62,007 nt of DNA from Knufia peltigerae (GCA_030247855.1 JAPDRN010000175.1:1-62007), one strand, 5' to 3'. Positions 10,890 through 23,699 are shown, counted from the stretch's first letter. Translations and numbers: made by a program. Notes: generated by a model not told the origin, from the sequence alone.

Positions 10890-12872
10890 CTTGGCTGCAG
10901 ACACTCAAATATTGTATCAGAGTGTCTGCGACCTCGTTGTTGTAGGAGTAGATTCATGGAACCGATTGACCCAAAAATGATGGAGCCATGTGTTTGTTTC
11001 GTCTCTTCCCATGCAATATTAACACCTCGTAACCGGTATTCGATGGTTACGGTGAAGCGTGCGACTGTGATCTTCGGGATCAAAGTGATTTTTCTTGAAG
11101 ATAAAACACGAAGGTGTGGGTGTGTAGAGGAGATCTGTGGCCAAACACAACTCGCGAGGTACTAGTGACGAAGGAGAGAAACGGGCAATTAAGCGACAGG
11201 TGCCCGGGAAACAAGCGGGTGTGATAGCAGTATGGAAGATGTTGATTGTGAATAGTTGACAGAGAGCAGGCCTGGTGTGGAAATCGAGATGTAGTGTAAA
11301 GACGCGCGAAAGATGGAACCAGCGGCTGTAGAGAACAGGCAAAGGCGCAGGCGAGGCCAGAGACGAGAGGATCGCACTTTCCGGCCGTGGCGCTCTTGCA
11401 GTATGTACCACGTACAATGACGTCGTGTTTGGGGACTTATCCGTCTAAGCCAATGACGGGCACCATGCCACTTAAAGTCCACCACTTGGTCCCTTAGTGA
11501 GCCTCACCAGCCTGCACCCCGTACGAGTACGAAGTAATACTACTACTTAGGGTAGGTTCCTTAGGCTTCTCTCACGGTAGGGATATCCGTACTCCCTAAT
11601 TAAAAGCTTCTACGGGTACGAGTATAACGGAGTGCAATAAGGGCCAAAAGTCCAATCAATATCCTTGTTATATTTATTAGCATTCACGGAGTTCAGGTAC
11701 GAATAACTAATAAGGTAGATAGATATTCATCAAGCTTACGCCGTCCAAGCTAGTCATATTTCAATACATCAGATTCACTGATTGATTGGCATCTGCTTTT
11801 TTCCCTTCCTTTGTCCTCACACTATACGGAGTACTGTCGCTCCCTATCCCTCCTGTCGGCCATGTGTTGTGCCCACCACCCATCCACCTTTTTTTGTCCA
11901 CCTGATGCCCCATTGACTACAAACACGGCATGATGTACGGAGTATCTCGCTGGTGCTACACTAGATGCTTGGCCTAACCGGGTCTCTATATACGCCTCCC
12001 ACGCCTCAATCTGTGTCACGGTCTGAAAAATGCCAACCCACCACCCGTCGTTCCCGGTCTTCACATCATTGGGCCATAGTGTGATTATCATGGTTTTGGG
12101 CGAATTTTAGCCACTGCGACATTGACATTTTTGGTAGTACTCGGTACATTTTCACTATCATTGCCCCTACGGAGTACAGTACGGTGCTCGTCGCTAAGTC
12201 CCCCTTTGCTTTTGATCGGTAGTCCGTTGGGATGTCTGTGCTTCTTACTCCTGCTAAATGGTCAATCCGACATCCACCTCGCCTCACGCGAAATGAATCT
12301 GATGACGATCACTACCTTGACCTCGTGTTGATCGCTTCTGCTCGCGTCTCGCGGCCCGTCCACCGAACCCGCACTGATGAAAACTCAATCCTTACTCATT
12401 CTGTGTTTTGGATGTTACTTTTTCGCCGCCAACATGTCATACAACATAAGTTACAGGGTTGGTAGCGAGTCTACAAATACACACTTCTCATTCTATCACT
12501 CACAAGGCCTTCCCTCAGGATACCCGTCTGCAGCAAATCCCGCGGTAAGATCTCGGCGTCTTAGTTGATCGTGCCATAAAATTACGGCCACCGCGGTCTT
12601 GACTGAGGCAGACGAGGCTGTAAGTTGCATCTCCAAGACCTACTAGTCTTGAGGTGTTTACTGGGTAGAAGATTCTTCCATGCACTGTTCCATCGTGGAG
12701 ACTATAGCGCACACTGACCACCAGCGGCAAAGTAAGACAGCTCTCCGTACCTTCGACAATGATAACTTGATGTTGTTCATGTCTCGCGCTATCATGTCCA
12801 ATTTTGGGGGTACATTTACGCACCCGTGGCCAATCACATCTCATTGTATATCGTACATAAAAGGGCTGGATC
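10890..12872. other. Intergenic, hybrid-kinase promoter side and TM9 3' side
   Basis: About 2 kb without a supported gene. The part nearest 10.9 kb should hold the kinase promoter and leader. Three exact copies of TACGGAGTA lie near 11825, 11936 and 12168, with related words around 11585-11690. ORFs such as 11019-11417 (-) look like chance frames. Confidence 0.6.
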
Positions 12873-14855
12873 TTAATCGACCTTGATAGAGCCGTAAATT
12901 CGGTAGACAAATGCGTAGGATGCAAAGAAGCCAATGGTACCTATCGATAGTCAGTAAATGAAGCGCACTCGTCACCTGCAGGGGGACTTACCAGACAACA
13001 CTGCAACCAAGAAACTAATGAGCGCGGAGTATCCGACATAGAGTACAGCTCCAGTCAACCCTCCAAAGCTGACTCGAGTCACCCAGAAACCCAGCGCATT
13101 CACAAATACATATCCGCCGGTCATCCCAGCGCCAAAGAATGCCCGCCACTGCCAGCGGTAGTCCTCCGCGCACAGCAAGAAGTACACAAGTAGGATGGTG
13201 GTGCAAGCAGACGTCAGGACCATCAAAGCGTAGCAGATGAAGAGAAATCCAAACATGTAGTAGATCTTGCTGGTCCACAACGATGTCATGATGAAGTACA
13301 GTTCCACGAAGATAGCGCAGAATGGTAGTATCCCAGTAAGGAGCAATGACGGTAGAGGTCGAAGAGATCGAGTGACTGGTGGTATTTGACGGGGTATTTG
13401 ATTGATTCGTGTCGGTGCTTCAATTGCCGGCTGCTTAAAACCATACCAGGATCCGGCCACACTCAGTGGCACGCTGATCACAAACCAGATGGCGATGATT
13501 GCTAGCATTGTGGTGAAAGGAACTGCACCACTGGAACCCTTTGCCCAAACAAAAAGATTTAGGAGAAAAAAGGTTCCAAACACGATGCCCGGCACAAATA
13601 TTGGAGTAGCCGCAATATTGACCTTCCACTTCTCCCCTCCAAAGCTCTTGTACACGCGTGCAGAGATATAGCCACCGATGCAACCGAACAGCGTGTATAA
13701 GAGCAGGCCAATCGAAGTGAGCCAGCCCCGGTTGGATGGGGACAGAAATCCTAGCATGGCAAAAGCGACCGTCACCCCAGTCATAACAAAGAGTTGTGCC
13801 CCGTTACCAAGGAGAACACTTAACATCAGACTGTATCGGGGACTACGGAAGACATCACCGTGAACAAGTTTCCACCCTGAGTCCTCTTGGATGTCGTCAT
13901 CAACAGCTGACGTGCCCGATAGATCATCGAGGTTGATGTTGTCGAGCCGGTTGTATCGCGCGATATCCTTTCGCAACGCTCTGACAAGTATGCTGCTGAC
14001 CATACCAACCAGGAAGATAACAAAAATTGTCGAGTTGATGAGCGAGAACCAGTGAATTTTTGGGTCGATGATGTGTAGGTATTTGTCCCAGCGAGTGGCC
14101 CAAGCAGTGTCTGAGGGTCGCCAATAAACGCTGTACGTATACGTGACCTTTGTTCCTTCTCCCTCTTTCAACATCAATGGTCCGGAGTTGACAGCGCAGT
14201 CGGCCTTTCCTGCATCCGTCACTTTCGACTCGGAATACGACTGCGGCTGGACCAGAACCCCAACAACCCTGTACCTTGTGCCTCGGAGGCCGGCTGTGTG
14301 GTAGTCGACAATGATGTCCCAATGATTGTTCAGTATGACTGCGCCATCTTCCCTCACTTTGCCTAACGGGAAGCCAGGACTGGAAAATCGTTCATGTGTC
14401 AACGGGTCCTCTCTCAACTCGGCCGCAGGTAAACCATCCACGAGCAAATTGACATTGTAGGCTTCATTGATCCTTGATCTCACGAAGCGCACCGACTTCT
14501 CGTCAAAATCCCCGCTGTCACAAATCATCTTGCATGTTTCATTCTGTGCCATGTGCAATTCGAAAGGCGATGTTTGAATACGGTCCCCAAATATGATGCT
14601 CCCAAGCGACTCGCGGACTCGTTGTGGCCCCTTTTCCGGACGACAAAACCGAAATGCGGGATGATAGTAGTCATAGGAAACAACCGCATGAATTTGTTCA
14701 TCGTGGCGTGATATCGAAGGAGTGAGGGCGTTGACTGTCAAGGGGACTCGGTCACCCTGAGAATATGAAGAGGGTGCAACTCCAGGTAGATAGAATGCTG
14801 CCACGTTATTGATCGAGATGCTGCACAGAAGTGCTGAAGCGAGCAAGAAATTCAT
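12873..14855 (-). CDS. Transmembrane 9 superfamily (EMP70/nonaspanin) protein
   Basis: Two exons, 14855-12992 and 12940-12873, with a 51-bp intron (GTAAGT..TAG), give 643 residues. A signal peptide (MNFLLASALLCSIS...) precedes the EMP70 start AFYLPGVAPSSYSQGD. A luminal domain of about 260 residues is followed by nine hydrophobic segments. Exon 2 supplies the conserved end YRIYGSIKVD; the final KVD fits the KXD/E Golgi-retention motif described for TM9 proteins. TM9 proteins reside in Golgi and endosomes and are linked to cargo sorting and, in yeast, to copper handling and adhesion. Without exon 2 the reading frame stops a few codons inside the intron, so a one-exon model would lose the sorting signal. 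Confidence 0.95.
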
Positions 14856-15546
14856 AGTCGGTGTATGTCCGGAGAGACCGCAGGCTGAAGTCGAGGATCG
14901 TGACAGATTCCAATCAAGAGCCCAAGAACGTCTTTCAGAAAGCCACTTGTCACGATCTGTTCATGGTCGTCATGGGAAGCGGATGCTGCGAGCGAAGCTG
15001 GTAGTCTCAATTAACAGATAGTAATGTCGCTTTCCAGTATATAGCAGTGCAAAGAAGTCCTTGCTCTCTATAGACCACCACGCAAGGAAATACCATTTAA
15101 AAGTTGCCTGCGCGTTCGTGATTGAGAAAGGTATCGGCTAACTTTCCCCGACTCAAGCTGCCACTCATGATGTCCCTGGTTATTCATAAATCCGTACCTT
15201 ACCTGAAGCAAGCCGCTCTTTATCATATGCATCTTTGTCACTAGATGAGCTTTACTCGTAGGATGATTTGGGTCTACGGCGACTATATGTACATGCGCTA
15301 CGCATCCTCTTGACGGCGGTGTTCTCTACCATTCGACAGTTTCCATTAGGTAATGACCACAACTTGAGACGAGATGACAATGGTAATCGACCTGACTTGC
15401 TATTTCATTGTGATGTAGAGGGCTATCACCCCTAGGAGCAAATAATCCCTATCGTACTGCATTTTCTGGAGACCTGGATTGACTGTGATCACGTCTTAGC
15501 CTCCATTTATTGACATTGAGGGAGCGAACCAGTCTTGGTGTACTTG
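14856..15546. other. Intergenic, TM9 promoter
   Basis: This 0.7-kb gap lies between the TM9 start and the 3' end of the MFS gene. No conserved ORF, RNA gene or clear promoter element was recognised. Confidence 0.6.
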
Positions 15547-17828
15547 TCAGATGGTGACTGCCTCTGCAACAAACTTCCGATATTTTTCGGCGCATCGACT
15601 CCTCCAGTATTTGCCCCATATCCCGATTGGAACCGCCAGTGCCATGGATCCAAGCACGAGACAACCGAAGAAAGTGAACGCTCGGCCATAATCAGTGGCG
15701 TCAATCAAAGGTTGTACGCTGAATGACATGGCGAAGTTGATGCACGAGGAGCATATCGCAAGTACGACGACGAGCTCTCCAGAAATCTGAGGAGCAGAAG
15801 GGTTAGTATTGAGATCACAAGCTTGACGTCAATCTTACTTACCCCCTCGAAACACTCCATAGCATATGTGGTGGCTATGCTGGTAGCTGAGACTTGCTGG
15901 GCTATCATGGCGCCCAGGCCGATCGCGATACCAACCCAAGAGCTTCCAGCCTCTGCAGTCCACCCATAAGAGAAGTACCCAACACCTCCATATATGAAAC
16001 TAAGAGACAGAGTCCATAAGCGCATCTCGGGCTCCTTGTATCCCTTGTTACGACGTGCAAGCCGTAAAACTATCAAGTCTCCCAGGTAGCCAGTACCCAT
16101 TCTGAGCGTCCATGTCAGCATGCTGTGTGTCCAACAGCGAAATGATCCCTACCCAATGAAGGAGCCGACAAGGGCTGCCAGAAAAACAAGACCAGTAGGG
16201 CCAGTTCCCCAATCATATGGATCCTCTGTCAAGATCTCGGAAATAGTGTTGAACGACACGATTCCTGCATAAAAGTCAGCTTTCAACTCTTGGCATTGTT
16301 GCTGAAAGAGGAGGTTCAGTTTACCAGCTGTACACCCGAAAGCAAAGATTATCCCAGCCTTCGACACCGTCAGTATTGCTCCACGATGATCAAAGAGACT
16401 GCTCACCAGCACTATGTTTGGGAAGAAGAACAAGACGAAGGGACGGCGAAAATATTGCCACCATGTGGTTTTGTCCTCCGGGAATCGCTGAATGGGACTC
16501 AAAATCTCCCAGTATGTACGAGATCTGTTCATGTCGCCTTCGGTCAAAGTGAGTTGTCTTGTAACAGGTAGATCGGATTTACTCTCTCCTTGAAGTTCGC
16601 TCCCATCCTTTTTGCCCAGTGTGTCGGTTGTTTCAGTCACCACTAACGCAGTTTGTGTAGACTGGTTCAAAGTGCGAAAGACATGTCGTGGGAAGAGTGA
16701 ATCATCGAATGTGAAAATGAAGAGGAGTATCACGAGCGCCTTCAAAATATATCATCAGACACAAGCCATGATGGAAACGGCCACCTTACTCACGCTGAGT
16801 AGCGCAACGATCTTACAACCCCATCTCCATCTAATAAAAGGATTTTTGTTAGCATCATGGGCACGTTTGTTAACAACTCTGTCTATAATCTTCGCAAGGC
16901 GCTTGGTATGCACCTTTAGCTATGCATACATACCCAGGACCCTCTGCAATATAACCACCAAGGATTAATCCGAGGATTGATCCCAGCTGCTGACCCCAGA
17001 TCTAGAGATATTGTTAGTTGAAAGGTATTTATGCACAAGTTCGCTTCTATTGAGCTGCTTCCGACTGTGAAAGTGTTTAACTCACATAGAAGGCGAGTGC
17101 AGTGCCACGCTGATGAGCAAAAAAGATGTCAAAAACCTATCAATGGCGTCAGCTAGTCCTTTGCAGACTTTGTGGACATGGGTGGGTTCCTACGGTAAGC
17201 TGGATGAGTGCCTCGTATGCGCTTGTTCCAACTCCTCCAAATGCATTGTTGAGATACCACTGCGCTGTACCATAGATGTACGCGTTCCACAAGGCAGCTG
17301 CCATGTTGATCAACATGCTGGAGATGTAGACGAACTTGCGCCCGATTTTCATCGCGGTAGGTATCCAGAGAATGTTGACGAAGCCGAGGAGAAGATAGTT
17401 CAGCGCCGAACCGCCGTTCATATTATTCAAGGTAACATCTGTTTCGACAGATATTTGCGTCCAGGCCGCACCCAAGTTGTTCTCGCCAAAGGACATGACA
17501 CAGGCATAAAACGCTGCCAGGAGCAATGACCAGAGTTTCTTTGAGCGTGCCCAGTTCTGCGAATCTCATGTCAGTCCGGCTTGAGAGAATGTTTCGGAAA
17601 GGGCATACGAACGAGAGGGTCCCGGGCGGTCCTCATAGGCTGGGGCACAAGCACGATATCATGGTTTCGACCAGCGTGGGCGGCCACGGTCTCATGGTGG
17701 TCGACTTCATAGTGTATCAGCACTGGATCACGACGATGATGAGGGGCAGGGAAGAATTACTTACGGTCGATCAAGTACACCGTCCCCGGTATGTCGGTCG
17801 CCGCCAAAGTGACACTGTTTGGAGCCAT
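15547..17828 (-). CDS. MFS transporter (DHA1/Hol1-like)
   Basis: Eleven exons join in frame: 17828-17765, 17704-17613, 17556-17194, 17136-17086, 17001-16934, 16830-16794, 16739-16407, 16358-16325, 16264-16153, 16101-15843 and 15786-15547. They total 1653 nt and 550 residues. Every intron has GT..AG ends; the second starts GTTCGT. The N-terminus has the fungal pattern GTVYLID...DIVLVPQP...DPLNW before the first membrane segment. The A-loop GRKFVY after TM2 is the MFS signature, and VFDIFFAHQRGTA matches the loop that follows TM4 in this family. A large cytosolic loop with Lys, Ser and Thr separates the two six-helix halves, and the second half starts at TWWQYFRRPFVL. Substrate cannot be read from sequence; relatives carry drugs, polyamines or small organic cations. 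It diverges from the amadoriase gene 0.8 kb away. Confidence 0.9.
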
Positions 17829-18615
17829 GCTGGAAGATGACTGGCGATGCTTGTATCCTATGACCTGGTTCACAGATCTGGTCTACTCAACTATTTCTCC
17901 CTGGGATATCGAGAAATATATACCTATATTCATGAAGGCCATTTAGGGTGTACTTCTCCACACCCAATGCCTGCCTCCTTGTTATCTCTGCCTCCTCCGT
18001 AATGGCAATCAGATGCCCCACAAGAACAGTGCCAGAGACACTGCTGTAGGCCGTCCATGGTAATCGAGGGGACAGATGCTAGACGGACCCATGTATAAGT
18101 TACGTGGAGAAAATGTTGGGGAGAGAACTAAGCTTTAACTAGCACCCTGAGCTGCGAGCCGAATCGACTGCTTGACTCCACCAAAAGAGGCACAGAAGGT
18201 CGAAGCGTACGAATGGGAATGTGATGCGCACACAAAACGGGAGCACCTCCCCTTTCAAGGAAGACAGGGCAGGATATGATCCACAGCATAAGTACCTCGC
18301 GGGAGATGTGTACAAGTGAAGGATCTCTTCTAACTTTGATTAGGCTGTTTACATTTGGCCGTCCATATCTACCACGAGTCTGAGCTGCCGACGATTCGTG
18401 TACCTAATAGCACTGACATATCTTGCCTTGGGGGAAGCAGAACCCGCCGGTCTAAGTCATCGACGAGATCTGATATTGAAAAGACCTTTCTTACTGAATA
18501 TCCTCGATCAACCTACGCAACCAGCTACCAGCTACCATCCAATCAAATTGCCACTCGGCACTCTCACACCTGATTCACTCTCACCTCCTGACTCCTAGAC
18601 GTTTCCACGACCACC
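17829..18615. other. Divergent promoter region of the MFS and amadoriase genes
   Basis: A 787-bp head-to-head gap that must hold both promoters. A GATA-factor type word (TTATCT, reverse AGATAA) occurs at 17992-17997. No TATA box was convincingly placed. The short ORFs at 18355-18598 precede the oxidase ATG and look like leader sequence. Confidence 0.6.
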
Positions 18616-20164
18616 ATGTCCCAGTTGACACACGACTCGTCGATCCTAATCATAGGCGGCGGCACGTGGGGATGTGCAACGGCCCTCCAGCTCGCTCGAC
18701 AAGGCTACAAAAAAGTGACGGTTCTCGACGCCCACGCCATCCCTTCACCCATCTCTGCCGGCAACGACGTCAACAAGATCATGGAGGAGGGTGTGCCCTC
18801 GGATGATGACGACGAGGAAAGTTATGTTTGGAACCGGCTCTTCCAACTCGCCACCGAAGCCTGGAGGTCCGACCCGGTGTACTCCCCCTTCTACCACGCC
18901 ACGGGCTTCGTCATGGCCGCCTCGTCCCCCGAGGCCGGCAGGCACGTCGAGTCGTACATCGCGTCGTGCCGGACGTCGTCGTCGCCCATCCGCCGCCTCG
19001 ACACGCCCGAAGCCTTCCGCGCCACCATGGCCCCGGGCATCCTGACGGGCGACTTTCCCAACTGGAAGGGCTTCGTTCGGCCCGAGGGCGCCGGGTGGGT
19101 GTTTGCCCGCGGAGCGCTCGAGGCCGCGCACAACGAGGCCCGCAGGCTGGGCGTCCGCTTCGTCACGGGCGGACCCCAAGGAAAGGTCGAACGACTGATC
19201 TACTCTGGTTCAGATGTACTGGGCGCATTCACGAGTGACGGGGTCGAGCACAGAGCGGACAGGACTGTTCTCTGTGCCGGTGCGTACAGCGACAGGATAT
19301 TCGACTTTGAAAAACAACTCAGACCGACGGCGTGGACTCTGGCTCATATCCAGATGACGGACGAGGAGCGCCAGACGTGGAAAGATCTACCTGTTCTGTT
19401 CAACGTCGAGCGTGGATTCTTCATGGTATGTAATGTCATTCTCATTTTCAAAGAGCCCTCCCCTTTGTCTGCCCCGTCCTATTCTTCCTTCCGCTACACT
19501 CTTGTGCGAGCGTAACATAGTTTCCACTCGTGTTTAAGGTGTGACAAAGCTTATCTTTCGACGTAACTTTTTTTTTCTGTCTCACGGTGGAGGAGTACAC
19601 ACACAATTAGCTGTAGATACTAATGTTCATCGTTCTCAGGAACCGACGACAGGGACGGGCGAACTCAAATTCGTTGACGAACACCCTGGATACTGCAACT
19701 TCATCCATGACCAGTCCATCGATGCTGAGCGTTCTGTCCCTCTTTCTCGGCAACAGATCCCCATTGACGCTGAAGCTCGTGCACGCCAATTCCTGCGTGA
19801 GACAGTGCCCCAAATTGCAGATCGTCCCTTCACCTTCGCGAGAGTGTGCTGGGATTCGGATACTCCAGATCGAGTCTTCCTCATCGATCAGCACCCGAAA
19901 TACTCGAGGCTTGTGGTGGCCGTCGGGGGAAGTGGCATGGGATTCATGACAATGCCAGCCGTAGGCATCCAGGTTGTCAACTCTCTAGAAGGTCGTATGG
20001 AGTCCCGACTGAAGAAAGCTTTCAGATGGAGGCCGGAGACTGCCGTCGGCAGAGACTGGCGCGATACGCAGGATCGATTTGGGGCCGATGGAAAAGTGAT
20101 GGACTTGCAAAAAGTCAAGGGGTGGACCAATGTCGACAACGGAAGCCACGCTTCCAAGATATGA
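18616..20164 (+). CDS. Fructosyl amino acid oxidase (amadoriase), FAD-dependent
   Basis: Two exons, 18616-19425 and 19640-20164, with a 214-bp intron, give 444 residues, the usual length for the family. The N-terminus has the FAD-binding GxGxxG variant IIGGGTWGCATA, then PSPISAGNDVNKI, typical of fungal amadoriases. Further family blocks are DFPNWKGFVRPEGAGWVFARG, DEHPGYCNF and VGGSGMGFMTMPAVG. Cys 340 in VCWDSDTPD aligns with the Cys that carries covalent FAD in sarcosine-oxidase-like enzymes. Members oxidise the C-N bond of glycated amino acids, giving glucosone, free amino acid and hydrogen peroxide. I see no clear C-terminal peroxisomal tripeptide, since the end is ASKI. Exon 1 is distinctly more GC-rich than exon 2. 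Saccharopine- or sarcosine-type substrates cannot be excluded. Confidence 0.92.
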
Positions 20165-20710
20165 CAAGCAAAAGATTGGATCGTATAGAATTTATCGTAG
20201 AAACTCGCTGTCCGTCCAATAATTGTACTCTGAAGCCCTCGTAGGTCGCTTCGAGCACGTTCACGAGTATGCACACGTATCAGATTGTGAGTGGTTGATA
20301 GTCAGTCCTTTAGACGACTTGTTGTAATTCATCCGATCCATACAGAGAACCTCAGCCTTCCCTTGCCTCGTAAACCCCATGATTCCATCCAGTGAGGCTA
20401 TGTTCCGTGGTCCAAGATGCAATCCAGTGGCTAAAGAGGTTTGAAACGCCATTTTGGAGTCATAACAAGTATCTCACAACGAAAACAACACGACGTCTTT
20501 CATGTGAACAAAACGACCGCGGAGTTGATAATGTTGTCGGGACATCGTTCCCAAAGGGTAATCATAGTTGCCCATCGAAAATGCTTCGAACGCGCTCCTG
20601 TTGCCATGCTAGGTGCCGCGCTCTCTCGTGGTGAATAACGAGCCGTGGTCACTGCTATGCAAAGATTCGACCGGTGAGAGGGCACATGTCGAGATGCTAT
20701 AGAGATCGCT
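20165..20710. other. Convergent intergenic region
   Basis: This holds the 3' flanks of the amadoriase gene (+) and SOF1 (-). No further gene was found. Confidence 0.6.
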
Positions 20711-22092
20711 TCACTTCTCAGTACCGAGGATCATCTTTTCCCTTTCACTTTGTCGAGGCATGCTTCCTTTCTTGCTATGCTTACGAACGTTCTCCTCTTT
20801 TCTCTTGATCGACTTGATCTCTTCTCCTTTGATCTCAGAAGCCTTCTTGACCGTCTTAGGTAAGTGCCGATGTCTCTTGATACGTCGAATTTCGGGCATG
20901 TGCGAGTAACGCTTGATCAAGGCTTGGTCGTACTCCAGCTTTTGTCGTTGCCTAGCTGACTTGATCCCAGATCGACTTGAGGCATTTGTTCGCCATAATC
21001 TGATATTGCCGTCGTCTGACCCCGACAAGACATAATTGTTGTCAGCAGTGAACCTTGCAGAGAAGACTCGTTGCATTCGCTTGGTGTGATAGATATCTCT
21101 TGAATGCCCTCGATCTCTGTTCCATAGTCGAATCGACCGATCATATGAAGCGCTGACCAACTCTTCACCAGTTGGACTAAATTCGACATCCATAACAGCA
21201 GCCACGTGATCCTTCAGTACGTTCAAAGCTCTGTCCATCTTCCGCATATCGAAAATGTATATATTGTGATCTTCATTTGCAGCAGCAAAATTGAACGCCT
21301 CCATCGGATTCCAAGAAATGGCATTCGATGCCAGCCTGAGGACAACTTTTGAAATGGATGAGGATGTCCGGAGATCGTAGAGCACAAGAGCTCTATCAAG
21401 GGCAGCAGAAGCAAGTATCGACGTTTCAGTCTGGTTGAACGAGACAGCCGTAATAGTGTCGGTAGAAGTTGGCCACCGCAACACCTGGCTGGGGCCGGAG
21501 GCAGGGCGTGAAAGATCGTAGATGGAGATGGCACTGGATGAAGCGGCAAAAGAAGAATGGTCGCGGTGGTGTGTTATATCTGTAAAAGCCCCTTGACCAT
21601 GGTATGTGGTCAGAGGCGTGTTGTCCTTCTCGCTGTTGTAAGGATCCCAGACTTTGACGGTTTTGTCGGTAGCACAAGACAATAGTTTTCGACCTGGAGT
21701 CCAACACATGCCTCTGACGACGTTCTCATGTGCTCTGGCCTGCCATACCTCTTCGCGACTGGTCAAGTCCCAAACTTTGACTACGCCATCACCGCTGCCG
21801 CTGGCGAAACGCTCGAGGGATCCTGGATCTTTCGCCATCGAGTACACTCCGTCGACATGGCCTACACCCAGCTGGCCAATAAATGGAGCAGCAAACATCC
21901 GTTCCATCTTGACGGCGTTTAGGGCTCTCGTGTATTCTCTTGCCCGCTCGAAGGGATGGTGGGATGGATCAAGATTTCGAGATTGGCGCACCGCACCATC
22001 GCCTGGGGGCGGCGGCGCCCTAGTTAGCGACTTTATCTTCTGTGCATGCTCAGCTTGAGATAATTACTATCGGGATACAGCGTACATACCAT
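20711..22092 (-). CDS. SOF1: Sof1/DCAF13-type WD40 rRNA-processing protein
   Basis: Exon 1 contributes only the ATG (22092-22090). A 50-bp intron (GTATGT..CACAG) follows, then exon 2 (22039-20711), for 443 residues. The start reads M|KIKSLTRAP, as Sof1 proteins do; the upstream edge of the long frame at 21991 is GTG and not the start. Seven WD40 repeats are visible, for example GSGDGVVKVWDL, ATDKTVKVWDP and GSDDGNIRLWR. The Sof1 C-terminal domain follows (KLEYDQALIKRYSHMPEI, RHLPKTVKKA), ending in a basic tail. Sof1 is a nucleolar component of the U3 snoRNP/SSU processome needed for 18S rRNA maturation. It diverges from RPN6 across about 270 bp. Confidence 0.95.
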
Positions 22093-22363
22093 CTCGTGAG
22101 AATCATCACTGAGCGAATCGAAGAGGCTTCTTCACAACGCATTCGATGAGGAGAAATTGTAGAAACGCAGCCGAACTTTTTTGTGGAGAAATAAGGGCAT
22201 TTATGCATTTAGGGTCTGGCGTCATCCGCGGTGCCTGCGTCCTTAGCATTTTGATGCTTGTCACTCGCTAGACCGCGTACTGCGATCAGTCACTCTACAG
22301 CCTCAACACCGTTTATCCATCTCTCAGCCGCCTTCTTTAACCCCCTCCTCCTCGACCACATCT

Positions 22364-23699
22364 ATGACTGCCATCATGGCTCCTCCACCTGCCGACAACA
22401 CGAAGATCACTGACGCCAATAAATTGGCCAAGACAGAGCCCGCAAAAGCAGAGAGCATCTACAAGGAAGTTCTGGCAAAGTCACCCGGCTCCAATCAAGC
22501 TGCTCTTCAAAATTATGAGAATGCTCTCGTCGGACTGGGAGAACTCTATCGAGACAATAAGCGATCCGAAGATCTGGCTCAGCTGGTGAAGACAAGCCGG
22601 TCGACGTTATCTTCGTTCGCCAAAGCAAAGACAGCAAAACTAGGTATGTATATCACAGACGTCCTTTCAATGTCGCTAATTGTAATGCCTAGTTCGCCAA
22701 TTACTTGACTTCATCGCCGAGATTCCCAACACCTTGGAATTACAGATCGCGACCACCAAGTCATGTATCGATTGGGCCAACTCGGAAAAGAGATCCTTCC
22801 TGCGTCAAAACCTCGAAACGCGACTGGTCAGCCTCTACATGCAAAAACAATCATACTATGATGCTCTCACTCTGATTAATAGTCTACTGCGAGAGTTGAA
22901 GAGGTTGGATGACAAACTCGTCCTTGTAGAGGTACAATTGCTGGAATCAAGGGTATACCATGCCCTTACGAACCAGGCCAAAGCCCGAGCTGCATTGACC
23001 TCTGCGAGGACATCTGCCGCCTCTGTCTACACACCTCCACTGTTACAGGCCGGATTAGACATGCAGAGTGGAATGCTGCATGCTGAAGATCAGGACTTCA
23101 ACACCGCCTTCTCATACTTCATTGAAGCTCTGGAAGGATACCACAGCCAGGACGACACTGCCCGGGCGACTTCTGCATTACAGTACATGCTGTTGTGTAA
23201 AATCATGCTGAACCTTGGAGACGATGTTACCAATCTGTTGTCCTCAAAGCAGGCACAGAAATACGCTGGCACCAATCTGGAAGCCATGAAGGCAGTCGCA
23301 CGAGCACACTCGAATAGATCACTGGAAGAATATGAGCAAGCACTCTCCAATTACCGGTATGAACTCGGTAGCGACGTGTTCATCCGCAATCATCTCAGAC
23401 GGTTGTATGATGCTATGCTGGAACAGAATCTCATCAAAGTGATTGAGCCTTTCAGCAAGGTCGAAATCGATCACGTTGCAAAGATGGTCGGCCTTGATGT
23501 GCAGCAGGTGGAAAGAAAATTGTCTCAAATGATCCTCGACAAGGTCATCGTTGGCGTCTTGGACCAAGGAGAGGGATGCTTGATCGTGTACGATGAGGTG
23601 GAAAGAGATGCCGGTTACGACGCGGCTTTGGAGACAATTGAAAAGCTGAGCAACGTGGTCGACGTGCTCTATACCAATCAAGCAGCGTTGTTAGAGTAG
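22364..23699 (+). CDS. RPN6: 26S proteasome lid subunit Rpn6 (PSMD11)
   Basis: Two exons, 22364-22643 and 22693-23699, with a 49-bp intron, give 428 residues. The join restores KL|VRQLLDFIAEIPNT. The protein is almost entirely helical: an N-terminal TPR-like solenoid (KAESIYKEVL, NYENALVGLGELYRD, RQNLETRLVSLY) leads into a C-terminal PCI domain (FIRNHLRRLYDAMLEQNLIKVIEPFSKVEIDHVAK...VERKLSQMILDKVI). These blocks match Rpn6, which clamps the lid to the core particle ATPase ring. A second ATG at 22376 (MAPPPAD) is an alternative start and arguably fits relatives better. It shares a short divergent promoter with SOF1. Confidence 0.95.

Noticed and set aside
5247..10904. Start of the hybrid kinase at 10904
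   Set aside because: That codon is GTG; the first ATG is at 10889, five codons later.
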